This document shows positions 15,642 to 22,928 of a stretch of 34,291 bases of DNA, one piece after another; positions within the stretch are counted from its first letter, which is position 1, and each line of letters begins with the position of its first letter. The stretch lies in assembly GCA_002726945.1 (NCBI GenBank), contig PBTB01000129.1:1-34291 (forward strand), written 5' to 3'. The position numbers were made by a program, and so were the translations under genes. Below the pieces are notes generated by a model. That model saw nothing but the letters and a program-made list of their open reading frames with translations, searched no databases and was not told the origin of the DNA. The DNA comes from Deltaproteobacteria bacterium. GTDB lineage: Bacteria; SAR324; NAC60-12.

Positions 15642-16097
15642 TCAATCCTCCAACAGCTTTGGGGAATCCGCCGGATCGGAGGTTGGCAGGAGGATCAATT
15701 TCAAGCGGATCTGCAAGACCCCGTTTGCCAGCACAAACTCGTGCGACCCCACCTGTTGCGCTTCCGGAGTCACGAATTCGCAGCGGAACGTTCCCTGGGC
15801 TCGGCTGGAGTGCAGGCGGGTGGTTTCGATCTCCAGCACTTCCGGGAAGCGGCCCGTGACCACAAGGCGCTGGGCGTCCAGCGAGACCTCCAGATCGGAC
15901 GACAGCACCCCCGGAAGCTCAATGCTCAAAATCAGTTCGCCGTTGCGGTGGAAGAGATCGTAGGGCGGATGAAAGCGCGTCGGTGCGTTTTTGCCTTCAG
16001 CAACGGAAGCTTGCAGCAGTTCCGTGAGCCGCTCATCATTGCTGCGCTTGCGCAGCAGCAGTTCGTCCAGCGCTTGTGTTGGTGCAGAAACAGGCAT
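15642..16097 (-). CDS. Small heat shock protein (Hsp20 family)
   Basis: A 151-aa holdase-type chaperone that binds unfolding proteins without ATP. The alpha-crystallin domain runs from about PPYDLFHRNGELILSIELPG to the end, with LVVTGRF strand and the tail ANGVLQIRLKL (A-x-x-x-G-V-L-xI signature). The C-terminal tail has no clear I-x-I motif, so oligomer assembly may differ. ATG 16097 is used; a TTG at 16115 is in frame. A plausible promoter precedes it, divergent from pgi. Confidence 0.8.
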   Translation of the reverse strand: MPVSAPTQALDELLLRKRSNDERLTELLQASVAEGKNAPTRFHPPYDLFHRNGELILSIELPGVLSSDLEVSLDAQRLVVTGRFPEVLEIETTRLHSSRAQGTFRCEFVTPEAQQVGSHEFVLANGVLQIRLKLILLPTSDPADSPKLLED

Positions 16098-16128
16098 GGA
16101 ATGGAAAACTTGCAAAACGTCAACGAAA

Positions 16129-16157
16129 ATACTAAGTTATCGCCTTCCTCCTGTGAA
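16129..16157 (-). promoter_or_regulatory. Candidate sigma-70-type promoter for hsp20
   Basis: On the minus strand TTCACA (16152-16157) and TAGTAT (16129-16134) are separated by 17 bp. This matches 5 and 4 of 6 consensus positions. Transcription would start near 16122, about 25 nt before the hsp20 start codon. Confidence 0.45.
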
Positions 16158-16176
16158 TGCAACTCCAGAACAGGGT

Positions 16177-17784
16177 ATGTGCGAGTCTGTTAACAAATGG
16201 ACCCATTTTCAGCAATGGTGTCTTGAGATTCCAGGGTTGCAACTCACGCTCGACCTGAGTCGGTCTGGATTGACGCAGGAGGCTCTCGCGGCCTTTGAGC
16301 AGCCCTGTGCTGATGCACTGGCGAGCATGGCGGAGTTGGAAGCAGGCGCACTTGCGAATCCTGACGAACAGCGGCAGGTGGGGCACTACTGGCTGCGGAA
16401 TCCGGAGCTTGCGCCCACCTGCGAGATCACGGAGGAGATCCGCAACGCCTGGGCTGCGCTCAACGAATTCACGCAGGCAGTTCATGCAGGAACCCTGGTT
16501 TCGTCCACGGGCGCTTGTTTCCGGGACCTCCTGCTCGTCGGCATCGGCGGATCGGCGCTGGGACCGCAACTGGTGCATCATGCGTTCCGGGCGGCTTCCG
16601 ATCCGTTGCGGGTTTGGTTTCTCGATAACACGGATCCGGACGGCTTTGACCGGGTGCGTGCAGACCTCGGAGCAGACCTCACCGCAACCCTTGTGGTGGT
16701 GGTGTCCAAATCCGGTGGCACCAAGGAAACCCGCAACGGCATGCTGGAGGTGCAGGCGTGGTTTGCGGAAGCCGGACTCGACTTTGCGAAACACGCGGTT
16801 GCCGTGACCGGGGACGGAAGCGAACTGGACTGCGCGGCTGAATCGCAGAACTGGCTGCGGCGCTTCCCGCTGTGGGACTGGGTGGGCGGACGCACCTCCG
16901 AACTTGCGGTGGTAGGATTGCTGCCCGCCGCGCTCCAGGGGGTGGACTGGCGGCAACTCCTTGCAGGGGCGCGTGAAATGGACGTGCAAACCCGGAACCC
17001 GAAGCTCGCCAGCAATCCGGCGTTGCTGCTCGCAGTCGCATGGCATCTTGCCGGAGAGGGGCAGGGCAAACGGACGCTGGTGGTCTTGCCGTACAAGGAT
17101 CGGCTGGAGTTGTTCGGGCGCTACCTGCAACAGTTGGTAATGGAATCACTGGGCAAGGCTCGTGACTTGTCCGGAGCGCTGGTCCATCAGGGCTTGACGG
17201 TTTACGGGAACAAGGGCTCGACCGATCAGCACGCCTACGTCCAGCAACTCCGGGAGGGGCCGGATGATTGCTTTGTGACCTTCCTTGCGGTGCGGGAGGA
17301 TCGTCGGGGCACAAGCCGGGAAGTGGAACCGGGCATCACGTCCGGGGACTACCTGCACAGCTTCTGGCTGGGAACGCGAGCCGCGCTGACCGAGGCTGGA
17401 CGCCGCTCGGTTTCGCTGGTGCTGGACCAGTTCACGCCCCGGACGTTGGGGGCGTTGATCGCGCTGTTTGAGCGCACCGTCGGCTACTACGCGGCGCTAA
17501 TCAGCATCAATGCCTATCACCAGCCCGGAGTCGAAGCCGGAAAGGCCGCCGCCAACGAGGTGCTGCAACTTCAGCAGAAACTACTCGGCGTTTTGCGTGA
17601 CCGTCCGTCACAAGGCTGGAGTGCGGAAACCCTTGCGGAAACCCTTGCACAGCCGCAGTCCGTGGAGTTGGTTTTTCATTTGCTGGAACACTTGGCGGCC
17701 AACCAGCGACTGCTCCGGGAAGCGGGGCAAACGCCGTTTGACGCCACGTTCCGAATCAGCGGTCAGCCAACTCCAGCTTTGTGA
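16177..17784 (+). CDS. pgi: Glucose-6-phosphate isomerase
   Basis: A 535-aa cytoplasmic enzyme interconverting glucose 6-phosphate and fructose 6-phosphate. Motifs: LLVGIGGSALGPQLV, phosphate loop SKSGGTKET (from 177), GGRTSE (237-242), GNKGSTDQHAYVQQL, and HQPGVEAGK (448-456), which carries the catalytic lysine K456. Length and motifs resemble the ~530-aa cyanobacterial-type enzymes. ATG 16177 was chosen because the longer frame overlaps hsp20. An in-frame GTG lies at 16153. The last 29 bp overlap the convergent gene below. Confidence 0.93.
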   Translation: MCESVNKWTHFQQWCLEIPGLQLTLDLSRSGLTQEALAAFEQPCADALASMAELEAGALANPDEQRQVGHYWLRNPELAPTCEITEEIRNAWAALNEFTQAVHAGTLVSSTGACFRDLLLVGIGGSALGPQLVHHAFRAASDPLRVWFLDNTDPDGFDRVRADLGADLTATLVVVVSKSGGTKETRNGMLEVQAWFAEAGLDFAKHAVAVTGDGSELDCAAESQNWLRRFPLWDWVGGRTSELAVVGLLPAALQGVDWRQLLAGAREMDVQTRNPKLASNPALLLAVAWHLAGEGQGKRTLVVLPYKDRLELFGRYLQQLVMESLGKARDLSGALVHQGLTVYGNKGSTDQHAYVQQLREGPDDCFVTFLAVREDRRGTSREVEPGITSGDYLHSFWLGTRAALTEAGRRSVSLVLDQFTPRTLGALIALFERTVGYYAALISINAYHQPGVEAGKAAANEVLQLQQKLLGVLRDRPSQGWSAETLAETLAQPQSVELVFHLLEHLAANQRLLREAGQTPFDATFRISGQPTPAL

Positions 17785-18553
17785 TTTGGTGCTGGGTTTT
17801 CCCTTCGTGGAATTCCAGCAGATGGTGCGGAGGTTCGGCGGCGAGGACCAGTGTGAACTCGGATTTCTCCTTGGGAAGCAAGACGCGCAGGGTCCACGAA
17901 TCGGGGTAGAGTCGTAGCGTGTGGGCCTCGTGGGAACCAATGCGGGTGCTGAAGACTCCGGAACGCTCGCGCACCACACGCATACGCACCAAACTCATGG
18001 ACTGCGCCAAGGCACCAGATTCGAGTTCGATGGCGAGTGCGGGCAGGTAGAGTGTGAAGACGAACGGCTTGTCGCTTGAAGTGTTGAGGATGCCCCCAAG
18101 CTGCTTGCGGAGGTAGTCGAAAACGAACTCGAAGGCGGCAAAGCGTTCGCGGGGCACCTCCAGTTCAAACGTCCGGGACTCGTTCCCGTGCCGAAGTTCG
18201 GTGCGGATGGAGCCGGAACCGTAGGTGTTGGTGATGAACAGGTTTTCGCGGAGGTCTTCCTCCTCGTAGCGTAGCGGTTCTCCGCTCTTGGCATCGAACC
18301 AGAGCCGCTTGCGGGAAAAGGCTTCGCTGTCCGGATCGGTGTTTTCACTGCGCTCAACGAGGCATTCCTGTCCGCCACAGGATGCTACCGCATAGTGCAA
18401 GTGGGAGAAGCCCGTGACTTGCTGACGCTCCACATTCCAGTGCTGGTAGCTCAGACGGGTTCCGGGGTCCGGGAGCAAGGCTTGGGCAGTGGCGATTTTG
18501 GCAGGGCCCCCCAACACGCAAACCATGAAGACTCCAAGGATGAAGTGCGTCAC
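17756..18553 (-). CDS. Exported protein of unknown function
   Basis: A 265-aa protein. GTG 18553 gives MTHFILGVFMVCVLGGPAKI with a hydrophobic run and a TAQA cleavage site, a good signal peptide; ATG 18526 has the better ribosome site (GGAG) but a poor signal peptide. The mature part has alternating charged and hydrophobic strands, two cysteines (CGGQEC) and no helix-rich region, suggesting a beta-rich periplasmic protein. It has general similarity in style to DUF3108-type proteins, which I cannot confirm. It is the last gene of a three-gene minus-strand cluster; its 3' end overlaps pgi by 29 bp. Confidence 0.6.
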   Translation of the reverse strand: MTHFILGVFMVCVLGGPAKIATAQALLPDPGTRLSYQHWNVERQQVTGFSHLHYAVASCGGQECLVERSENTDPDSEAFSRKRLWFDAKSGEPLRYEEEDLRENLFITNTYGSGSIRTELRHGNESRTFELEVPRERFAAFEFVFDYLRKQLGGILNTSSDKPFVFTLYLPALAIELESGALAQSMSLVRMRVVRERSGVFSTRIGSHEAHTLRLYPDSWTLRVLLPKEKSEFTLVLAAEPPHHLLEFHEGKTQHQITKLELADR

Positions 18554-18557
18554 AACC

Positions 18558-18782
18558 TCAGTCCGTGAGCTTGACCAGCCGATTGCGGTAGGCGGTCTGA
18601 AGCGAGTACTTGGGAAGTTCCGGCTCGTCCTCGGAGGTGTACCAAAACGCGGAGTTCTCGGAGTCCACATGGAGGATTGTGAAAACGCGACCTGTGTGTT
18701 CCTCCGGACTGCCGTACAGTGCACGGTCGTTCACTCGGAGGGGCTTGCCGTCGCGGTCTAGAAATTCGGTGGTGGTGGTCAT
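18558..18782 (-). CDS. Small protein of unknown function
   Basis: A 74-aa soluble protein beginning MTTTTEFLDRDGKPLRVNDR. It has no membrane segment, cysteine or known motif; the pattern (DGKPLRVNDRALYGSP ... GRVFTILHVDSE) suggests a small beta-barrel of the KOW/SH3 sort. Its stop is 5 bp before the next start, so the cluster is likely one transcript. Start 18782 lacks a ribosome site. Confidence 0.5.
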   Translation of the reverse strand: MTTTTEFLDRDGKPLRVNDRALYGSPEEHTGRVFTILHVDSENSAFWYTSEDEPELPKYSLQTAYRNRLVKLTD

Positions 18783-18807
18783 ACTGGGTGATGGTGTGCG
18801 CAAATGT

Positions 18808-18996
18808 TCAGTTGTACGCTCCCTCGCATTTGCGGCAGAGCAGGTCGCGCTTGCGCATCATGGAGGATCGTGACCGGCAACGCCGGCAAACCACCTCGTT
18901 ACAGCGAACGCAAATGAGGATGTGTGACTGAAACCTGCTCAGCGGAAATCCGCAGAGAAAACAGGCTTCCGAAAGGAGACGGTGGACTTCCAGCAT
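18808..18996 (-). CDS. 62-aa eight-cysteine zinc-finger protein with FYVE/RING-like spacing
   Basis: Four CxxC pairs at C12-C15, C29-C32, C37-C40 and C54-C57. The spacing (C-x2-C-x13-C-x2-C-x4-C-x2-C-x13-C-x2-C) is that of a cross-brace FYVE finger, where two zinc ions are bound by alternating pairs. The central ICVRCNEVVCRRC is close in form to the FYVE core, but the basic RRHHCR motif that contacts phosphoinositide is absent (SHILIC). So lipid binding is not predicted. ATG 18996 shares its bases with the opposite-strand rsmB ATG 18995. Could also be a double zinc ribbon. Confidence 0.6.
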   Translation of the reverse strand: MLEVHRLLSEACFLCGFPLSRFQSHILICVRCNEVVCRRCRSRSSMMRKRDLLCRKCEGAYN

Positions 18997-20407
18997 GAGT
19001 GCAGTGACAGAGAGATCAATTGAACTACCATACGAGCCCTTGATGGGACTTGCAAAACCAAAGCAGCACCGCCCCCGGCTCCGCAAGCAAAATGCCTCGG
19101 CGATTTCGGTGCGGGAGCAGGTGTTGGCCGATTTCGGCGCGTTCCAGCAATCAGGGCGCTGGAACCCGAATCCTTCCGGAAAGCTGGGAGACGAGCGCGA
19201 CCGTCGGCTCTACACACAACTCCTGCAAGGGTTGGCGAGGCACCATCGGTTGCTGGAGGCCGTGGTGCAGGAACGTCTGCATCGCGGGATTCATCTGGAC
19301 CCGAAAGTCGCGGCAACTCTCGCACTGGGGGTGTTTGAACTGCTACACATGGAGCGGATTCCGGCTCACGCCACACTGAACGAACTTGTGGGGGGGGTCC
19401 GTCAGCAGTTGGGCATCGCCCCCTCCCGGTTGGTGAACGGGGTCCTGCGCAATCTCCAGCGTGACTTGGAAACCGACAAACCCGTTCCGGGAGAACAACC
19501 GCTAGCTGTCCGCACCTCCCATCCGGACTGGATGGTCGAGCGCTGGATGCAAAATTACGGGACAGAACAAGCCGTGCGGATTTGCGAAGCGAACAACCGT
19601 TTTGCCGGAATCACGATTTGCCCGGGCCTTGGGTTGAACGGGAGAGCGCTGCAGCAATTGCTTGCGGAAGAGGGAGTGCAAGCCCCCCCTCATCCCCGGG
19701 TTCCGGAGGCACTGCTTGTGGAGCAATCGGCAGGTCTTTGGGAAACTCGTGCCTATGAGGAAGGGCGGTTCTGGGTGCAGGACACCTCTTCGCAGGTCAT
19801 CACCCATCTGCTGGCCGAACGGCTGGAAGGGTCGGTGCTGGATGTCTGCGCGGCTCCGGGAGGAAAGTCCCTTGGACTGGTGCGTAACGGTGTGCGTGTG
19901 CAAGCGGTCTGCGACCTCTCGACAAGGCGGATGCGGCGGGGGCGGAACAATTTTGAACGCTGCCAAGTGCCGTGCCCCCCGCTGCTGGTGGCGGACGGGA
20001 CCACCCTGCCGCTACCTACTGGCTCGGTGGATGCGGTGCTGCTCGATGTCCCCTGTTCGGCGACAGGGACGATTCGCAAGAACCCGGACATCAAGTGGAC
20101 CCGCAGTGCAACGGAATTGCTGAAGTGGCTGCCACTCCAGAGCCAGCTTCTGCATGAAGCGGCACGAGTAGTGCGTCCTGGAGGCGTGATCGCCTATGCA
20201 ACCTGCTCGCTTGAACTGGAGGAGAATGTCCGGCAAGTTCAATCTTTTTTGGAGGAGATGCCCAAGTTCGTGCTTGAGCCTTGGTCCATCAGCAAACCCC
20301 TGCCCACCGCTTGGGCGGGTTGGGAAACCCGTGAGGGGGTTTGGCACATGCTGCCGGACGACACGACGATGGGATTTTATGCCGCATTTTTGCGGTGTGT
20401 CGAATAA
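18995..20407 (+). CDS. rsmB: 16S rRNA (cytosine-C5)-methyltransferase, RsmB/Sun family
   Basis: A 470-aa RNA methyltransferase; RsmB methylates C967 of 16S rRNA in E. coli. The N-terminal ~190 residues are the NusB-like RNA-binding domain (VAATLALGVFELLHMERIPAHA). The catalytic domain has DVCAAPGGK (283-291, SAM motif I), DVPCSATGTIRKNP (C354, motif IV) and ATCSLE (C404, nucleophile, motif VI). An early region is shorter than usual. ATG 18995 is used; ATG 19043 is an alternative that would avoid overlap with the divergent zinc-finger start. No good ribosome site is seen at either. Confidence 0.9.
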   Translation: MSAVTERSIELPYEPLMGLAKPKQHRPRLRKQNASAISVREQVLADFGAFQQSGRWNPNPSGKLGDERDRRLYTQLLQGLARHHRLLEAVVQERLHRGIHLDPKVAATLALGVFELLHMERIPAHATLNELVGGVRQQLGIAPSRLVNGVLRNLQRDLETDKPVPGEQPLAVRTSHPDWMVERWMQNYGTEQAVRICEANNRFAGITICPGLGLNGRALQQLLAEEGVQAPPHPRVPEALLVEQSAGLWETRAYEEGRFWVQDTSSQVITHLLAERLEGSVLDVCAAPGGKSLGLVRNGVRVQAVCDLSTRRMRRGRNNFERCQVPCPPLLVADGTTLPLPTGSVDAVLLDVPCSATGTIRKNPDIKWTRSATELLKWLPLQSQLLHEAARVVRPGGVIAYATCSLELEENVRQVQSFLEEMPKFVLEPWSISKPLPTAWAGWETREGVWHMLPDDTTMGFYAAFLRCVE

Positions 20408-20420
20408 ATTGGAACTTTTC

Positions 20421-20448
20421 TTGCTACGGGATTTAGCCTCGCTATATT
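20421..20448 (+). promoter_or_regulatory. Candidate sigma-70-type promoter for dksA
   Basis: TTGCTA (20421-20426) and TATATT (20443-20448), 16-bp spacer. Predicted transcription start near 20455, about 29 nt before the dksA ATG. The -10 box matches 5 of 6 consensus bases. Confidence 0.55.
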
Positions 20449-20483
20449 GTGTGGCATCCTGAACCATTCAGGACGGAGATCGA

Positions 20484-20876
20484 ATGGAAGACATCAAACA
20501 AAAGCTACAGGAGGAAAAGGAGCAGATCCTCGTGGAGTTGCAGGCGCAAAGAGCGTTCAACCAAGACGACTCCCGCAAGGATGTGGGGGACGAGGTGGAC
20601 AGCTCCGTGAATGAACAAGAGCGCGAACTGAGTCTGCTCATGCGCGACCGCGGCCGCGACCGTCTGGAGGCGATTGAGGAGGCGATCCAGCGCATGCAAG
20701 CCGGAGACTACGGTTTTTGCGAGGAATGTGGGGATCCCATTCCCAAGCGGCGCTTGATCGCCATGCCGTTGGCGCGGATGTGCGTGAACTGCCAGCAGGA
20801 TCAGGAGCGGGCTAACATCGCCCTGAGCGCGACCTCAAGCACCATGCACCTCAACTCCCTGCCGCGCGAGGACTGA
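20484..20876 (+). CDS. dksA: DksA/TraR family transcription regulator
   Basis: A 130-aa protein that enters the RNA polymerase secondary channel and works with ppGpp. A long N-terminal coiled coil (about residues 1-75, EDIKQKLQEEKEQILVELQA through RLEAIEEAIQRM) precedes a four-cysteine zinc finger at C79, C82, C100 and C103 (CEEC, CVNC). The tip acidic region is GDEVDSS rather than DxADRA, so the acidic tip is partly preserved. GGAG lies 6 nt before ATG 20484. It precedes the flagellar operon and DksA is known to repress flagellar genes in enterics, so linkage may be functional. Confidence 0.87.
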   Translation: MEDIKQKLQEEKEQILVELQAQRAFNQDDSRKDVGDEVDSSVNEQERELSLLMRDRGRDRLEAIEEAIQRMQAGDYGFCEECGDPIPKRRLIAMPLARMCVNCQQDQERANIALSATSSTMHLNSLPRED

Positions 20877-20883
20877 GCGGCAA

Positions 20884-20912
20884 CCGGAACCCGGTTCCGG
20901 AGGGGCGGAACC
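20884..20912 (+). promoter_or_regulatory. Two mutually exclusive hairpins in front of fliR
   Basis: GGTTCCG (20893-20899) can pair with CGGAACC upstream (20885-20891) or with the identical CGGAACC downstream (20906-20912). The second hairpin holds GAGGGG, the only strong ribosome-site-like run before fliR, in its loop (20900-20905). No T-run follows, so translation control is likelier than termination. Confidence 0.5.
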
Positions 20913-20920
20913 ACTCAACC

Positions 20921-21715
20921 ATGGCCGACCTGCTCAATTACAACGCGACCCAGCTTCTGGTGTTCGTTCTGGTGCTGGTGCGTGTCAGTAGCATCATTGC
21001 AACCGCACCGATGCTCGGCAGCAACTCGATGCCGGTGCAGGTCCGCGTAGTCCTCGCGTTGGTGCTGGCTTTGATTATCCAGCCCTTCACTCCCACCCTC
21101 ACCGTTTATCCGGACCAGCCTTCCGAATACCTGCTACTGATCGCCGGAGAACTGCTCATTGGGCTGGTGCTGGGCATGATCGGGCAAATGCTCTTTGCCG
21201 CCGTTGAGTTCGCCGGAACCGTGGTGGGGTTCCAGATGGGCCTGAGCATGGCAAACATCTTCGATCCGCAGTCCCAAGAACAGGTTTCGCTGGTTGGGCA
21301 GTTCAAGCGCATCTTTGCCGCCCTGATCTTTGTGGCAATGGACGGGCATGTCATCGTTGTGCAAACCATCGTCCGCAGCTACGAACTGCTGCCTCCAGGC
21401 GGGGCGAGCTTTAGTGATCCGCTCACACAGGAAATGATCCGCTTGTCTTCCGGAGTGTTCACGCTGGGTTTCCAGCTTGGTGCTCCACTCATCACCGCGC
21501 TCTTCTTGGCCAACCTGACGATGGCACTGCTCGCCCGTTCCGTGCCCCAGATTCAGATTTTCATTGTCGGTTTTCCCCTCACCCTGTTGCTGGGCTTCGT
21601 GATGCTCATGTTCGGCGTCCCGTTTTTTGCCCAGGCGCTCCACCGCATGTTTGAGATGTATGATGATCAACTGCTCAACATGCTGCGTATCCTCGCCTTG
21701 CCGGGCACTCCCTAA
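20921..21715 (+). CDS. fliR: Flagellar export gate protein FliR
   Basis: A 264-aa inner-membrane component of the flagellar type III export gate (FliPQR ring). Several hydrophobic helices; hallmark segments include LLVFVLVLVRVSSIIATAPMLGSNSMPVQVR (N-terminal), ELLIGLVLGMIGQMLFAAVEFAGTVVGFQMGLSMANIFDPQ and ALLARSVPQIQIFIVGFPLTLLLGF. ATG 20921 is used. Its ribosome site is unusually far, about 16 nt, because of the hairpin region. FliP and FliQ are not in the window, so they probably lie elsewhere. Gene 1 of a six-gene operon. Confidence 0.92.
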   Translation: MADLLNYNATQLLVFVLVLVRVSSIIATAPMLGSNSMPVQVRVVLALVLALIIQPFTPTLTVYPDQPSEYLLLIAGELLIGLVLGMIGQMLFAAVEFAGTVVGFQMGLSMANIFDPQSQEQVSLVGQFKRIFAALIFVAMDGHVIVVQTIVRSYELLPPGGASFSDPLTQEMIRLSSGVFTLGFQLGAPLITALFLANLTMALLARSVPQIQIFIVGFPLTLLLGFVMLMFGVPFFAQALHRMFEMYDDQLLNMLRILALPGTP

Positions 21716-21721
21716 CTCCAG

Positions 21722-22789
21722 ATGGCCGAACAGCAGGGGCAGGAAAAAACCGAGCAGCCGACCGAGCGCAAGCGGCAGAAGGCACGGGACGAGGGGCAAG
21801 CCACCTTCAGCAAGGAGTTGTCCTCCGCCGCCCTGCTGGGCGCAGCGACCCTCACCCTCTACTTCGCCAGTGCGTGGCTGCTGGATGGATTCCGGGAGTT
21901 GATGCGCGGGAGTTTCACCGAACTGCGCCCCGAACAGGATTTCACGATCACTGTGCTCTACCGGACTGTGGGGGATGCGTTTTCGGCAATGGCTCCGGTG
22001 CTGTTGGTGTTGTCCGTCGTGATTGTGTCGGTCGCCTTTCTCAGTTCCGTGATTCAAGTCGGGTTCCGGTTCACCCTCAAGCCTCTCGCGCCCAAGTTCT
22101 CCAAGATCAGTCCGCTCACGGGGATCAAACGGCTCTTTTCCACCCAGGGGCTGGCAGAGTTGCTCAAGAGCTTGGCCAAGCTCGCAATCATCGGGCTGAT
22201 CGGCTATTTCACCTTCGTGGACTTGTTGAGAGAGGCGAACAGCCTTGCCGTTCTGCCTCAGGAGGCGATCATCATCTTCAACTTCAAAGCCGCCACTGAG
22301 ATCACGGGGAAGATCGTACTCGCGCTCTTTGCCCTCTCCGTCTTCGATTACTTCTACCAGCGCTGGCAGCAGGAACAGCAGATCAAGATGACCAAGCAGG
22401 AAGTCAAGGAGGAGACCAAGGAGACGGAAGGGGATCCGCAACTCAAGGCCCGCATCCGTCAGATTCAGCGCGAGATGTCCAATGCGCGCATGATGCAGGA
22501 GGTGCCCAAGGCAGATGCCCTAGTGGTCAATCCGACCCACTTCTCTGTGGCCCTGCTCTATGACCGGGAGGTGATGGAGTCGCCACAGGTGATTGCCAAG
22601 GGTGCCGACTTTCTGGCGCTGCGGATGCGGACCATTGCCAACGAGAACGCGGTGCCAATTGTGGAAAAACCCGCTTTGGCGCGTGAATTGTACGCCTCTG
22701 TTGAGGTTGGGGAGTCGATTCCGGAACGCCTCTTCAAGGCAGTTGCCGAAATCCTTGCCCAAATCTACCGATTACGACCACAACGCTGA
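21722..22789 (+). CDS. flhB: Flagellar export switch protein FlhB
   Basis: A 355-aa membrane protein switching export from hook to filament substrates. The N-terminal half has four membrane helices; the start EQQGQEKTEQPTERKRQKARDEGQ matches the family. The self-cleaving motif NPTH is at N270-H273 (VVNPTHFSVALLYD), so the switch looks functional. Stop of fliR is 6 bp upstream. The gap to flhA is 139 bp without a recognisable gene. Confidence 0.94.
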   Translation: MAEQQGQEKTEQPTERKRQKARDEGQATFSKELSSAALLGAATLTLYFASAWLLDGFRELMRGSFTELRPEQDFTITVLYRTVGDAFSAMAPVLLVLSVVIVSVAFLSSVIQVGFRFTLKPLAPKFSKISPLTGIKRLFSTQGLAELLKSLAKLAIIGLIGYFTFVDLLREANSLAVLPQEAIIIFNFKAATEITGKIVLALFALSVFDYFYQRWQQEQQIKMTKQEVKEETKETEGDPQLKARIRQIQREMSNARMMQEVPKADALVVNPTHFSVALLYDREVMESPQVIAKGADFLALRMRTIANENAVPIVEKPALARELYASVEVGESIPERLFKAVAEILAQIYRLRPQR

Positions 22790-22928
22790 ACAGCGCGTCT
22801 GCATGAAAATGGCTTCGGACTTGATCTTTCTTGTCGGAAGCGTCAGATTACGCTGAACCCAGACTCGACGGTCATCGGAAGACCCACTGAACAGGCCTGC
22901 GTGGCCCACCTTTGCCTAAGGACCAGCC

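Noticed and set aside
20921-22441. Long minus-strand ORFs opposite the flagellar genes
   Set aside because: They are shadows of fliR and flhB; their translations are rich in His, Gln and Arg and lack family motifs.
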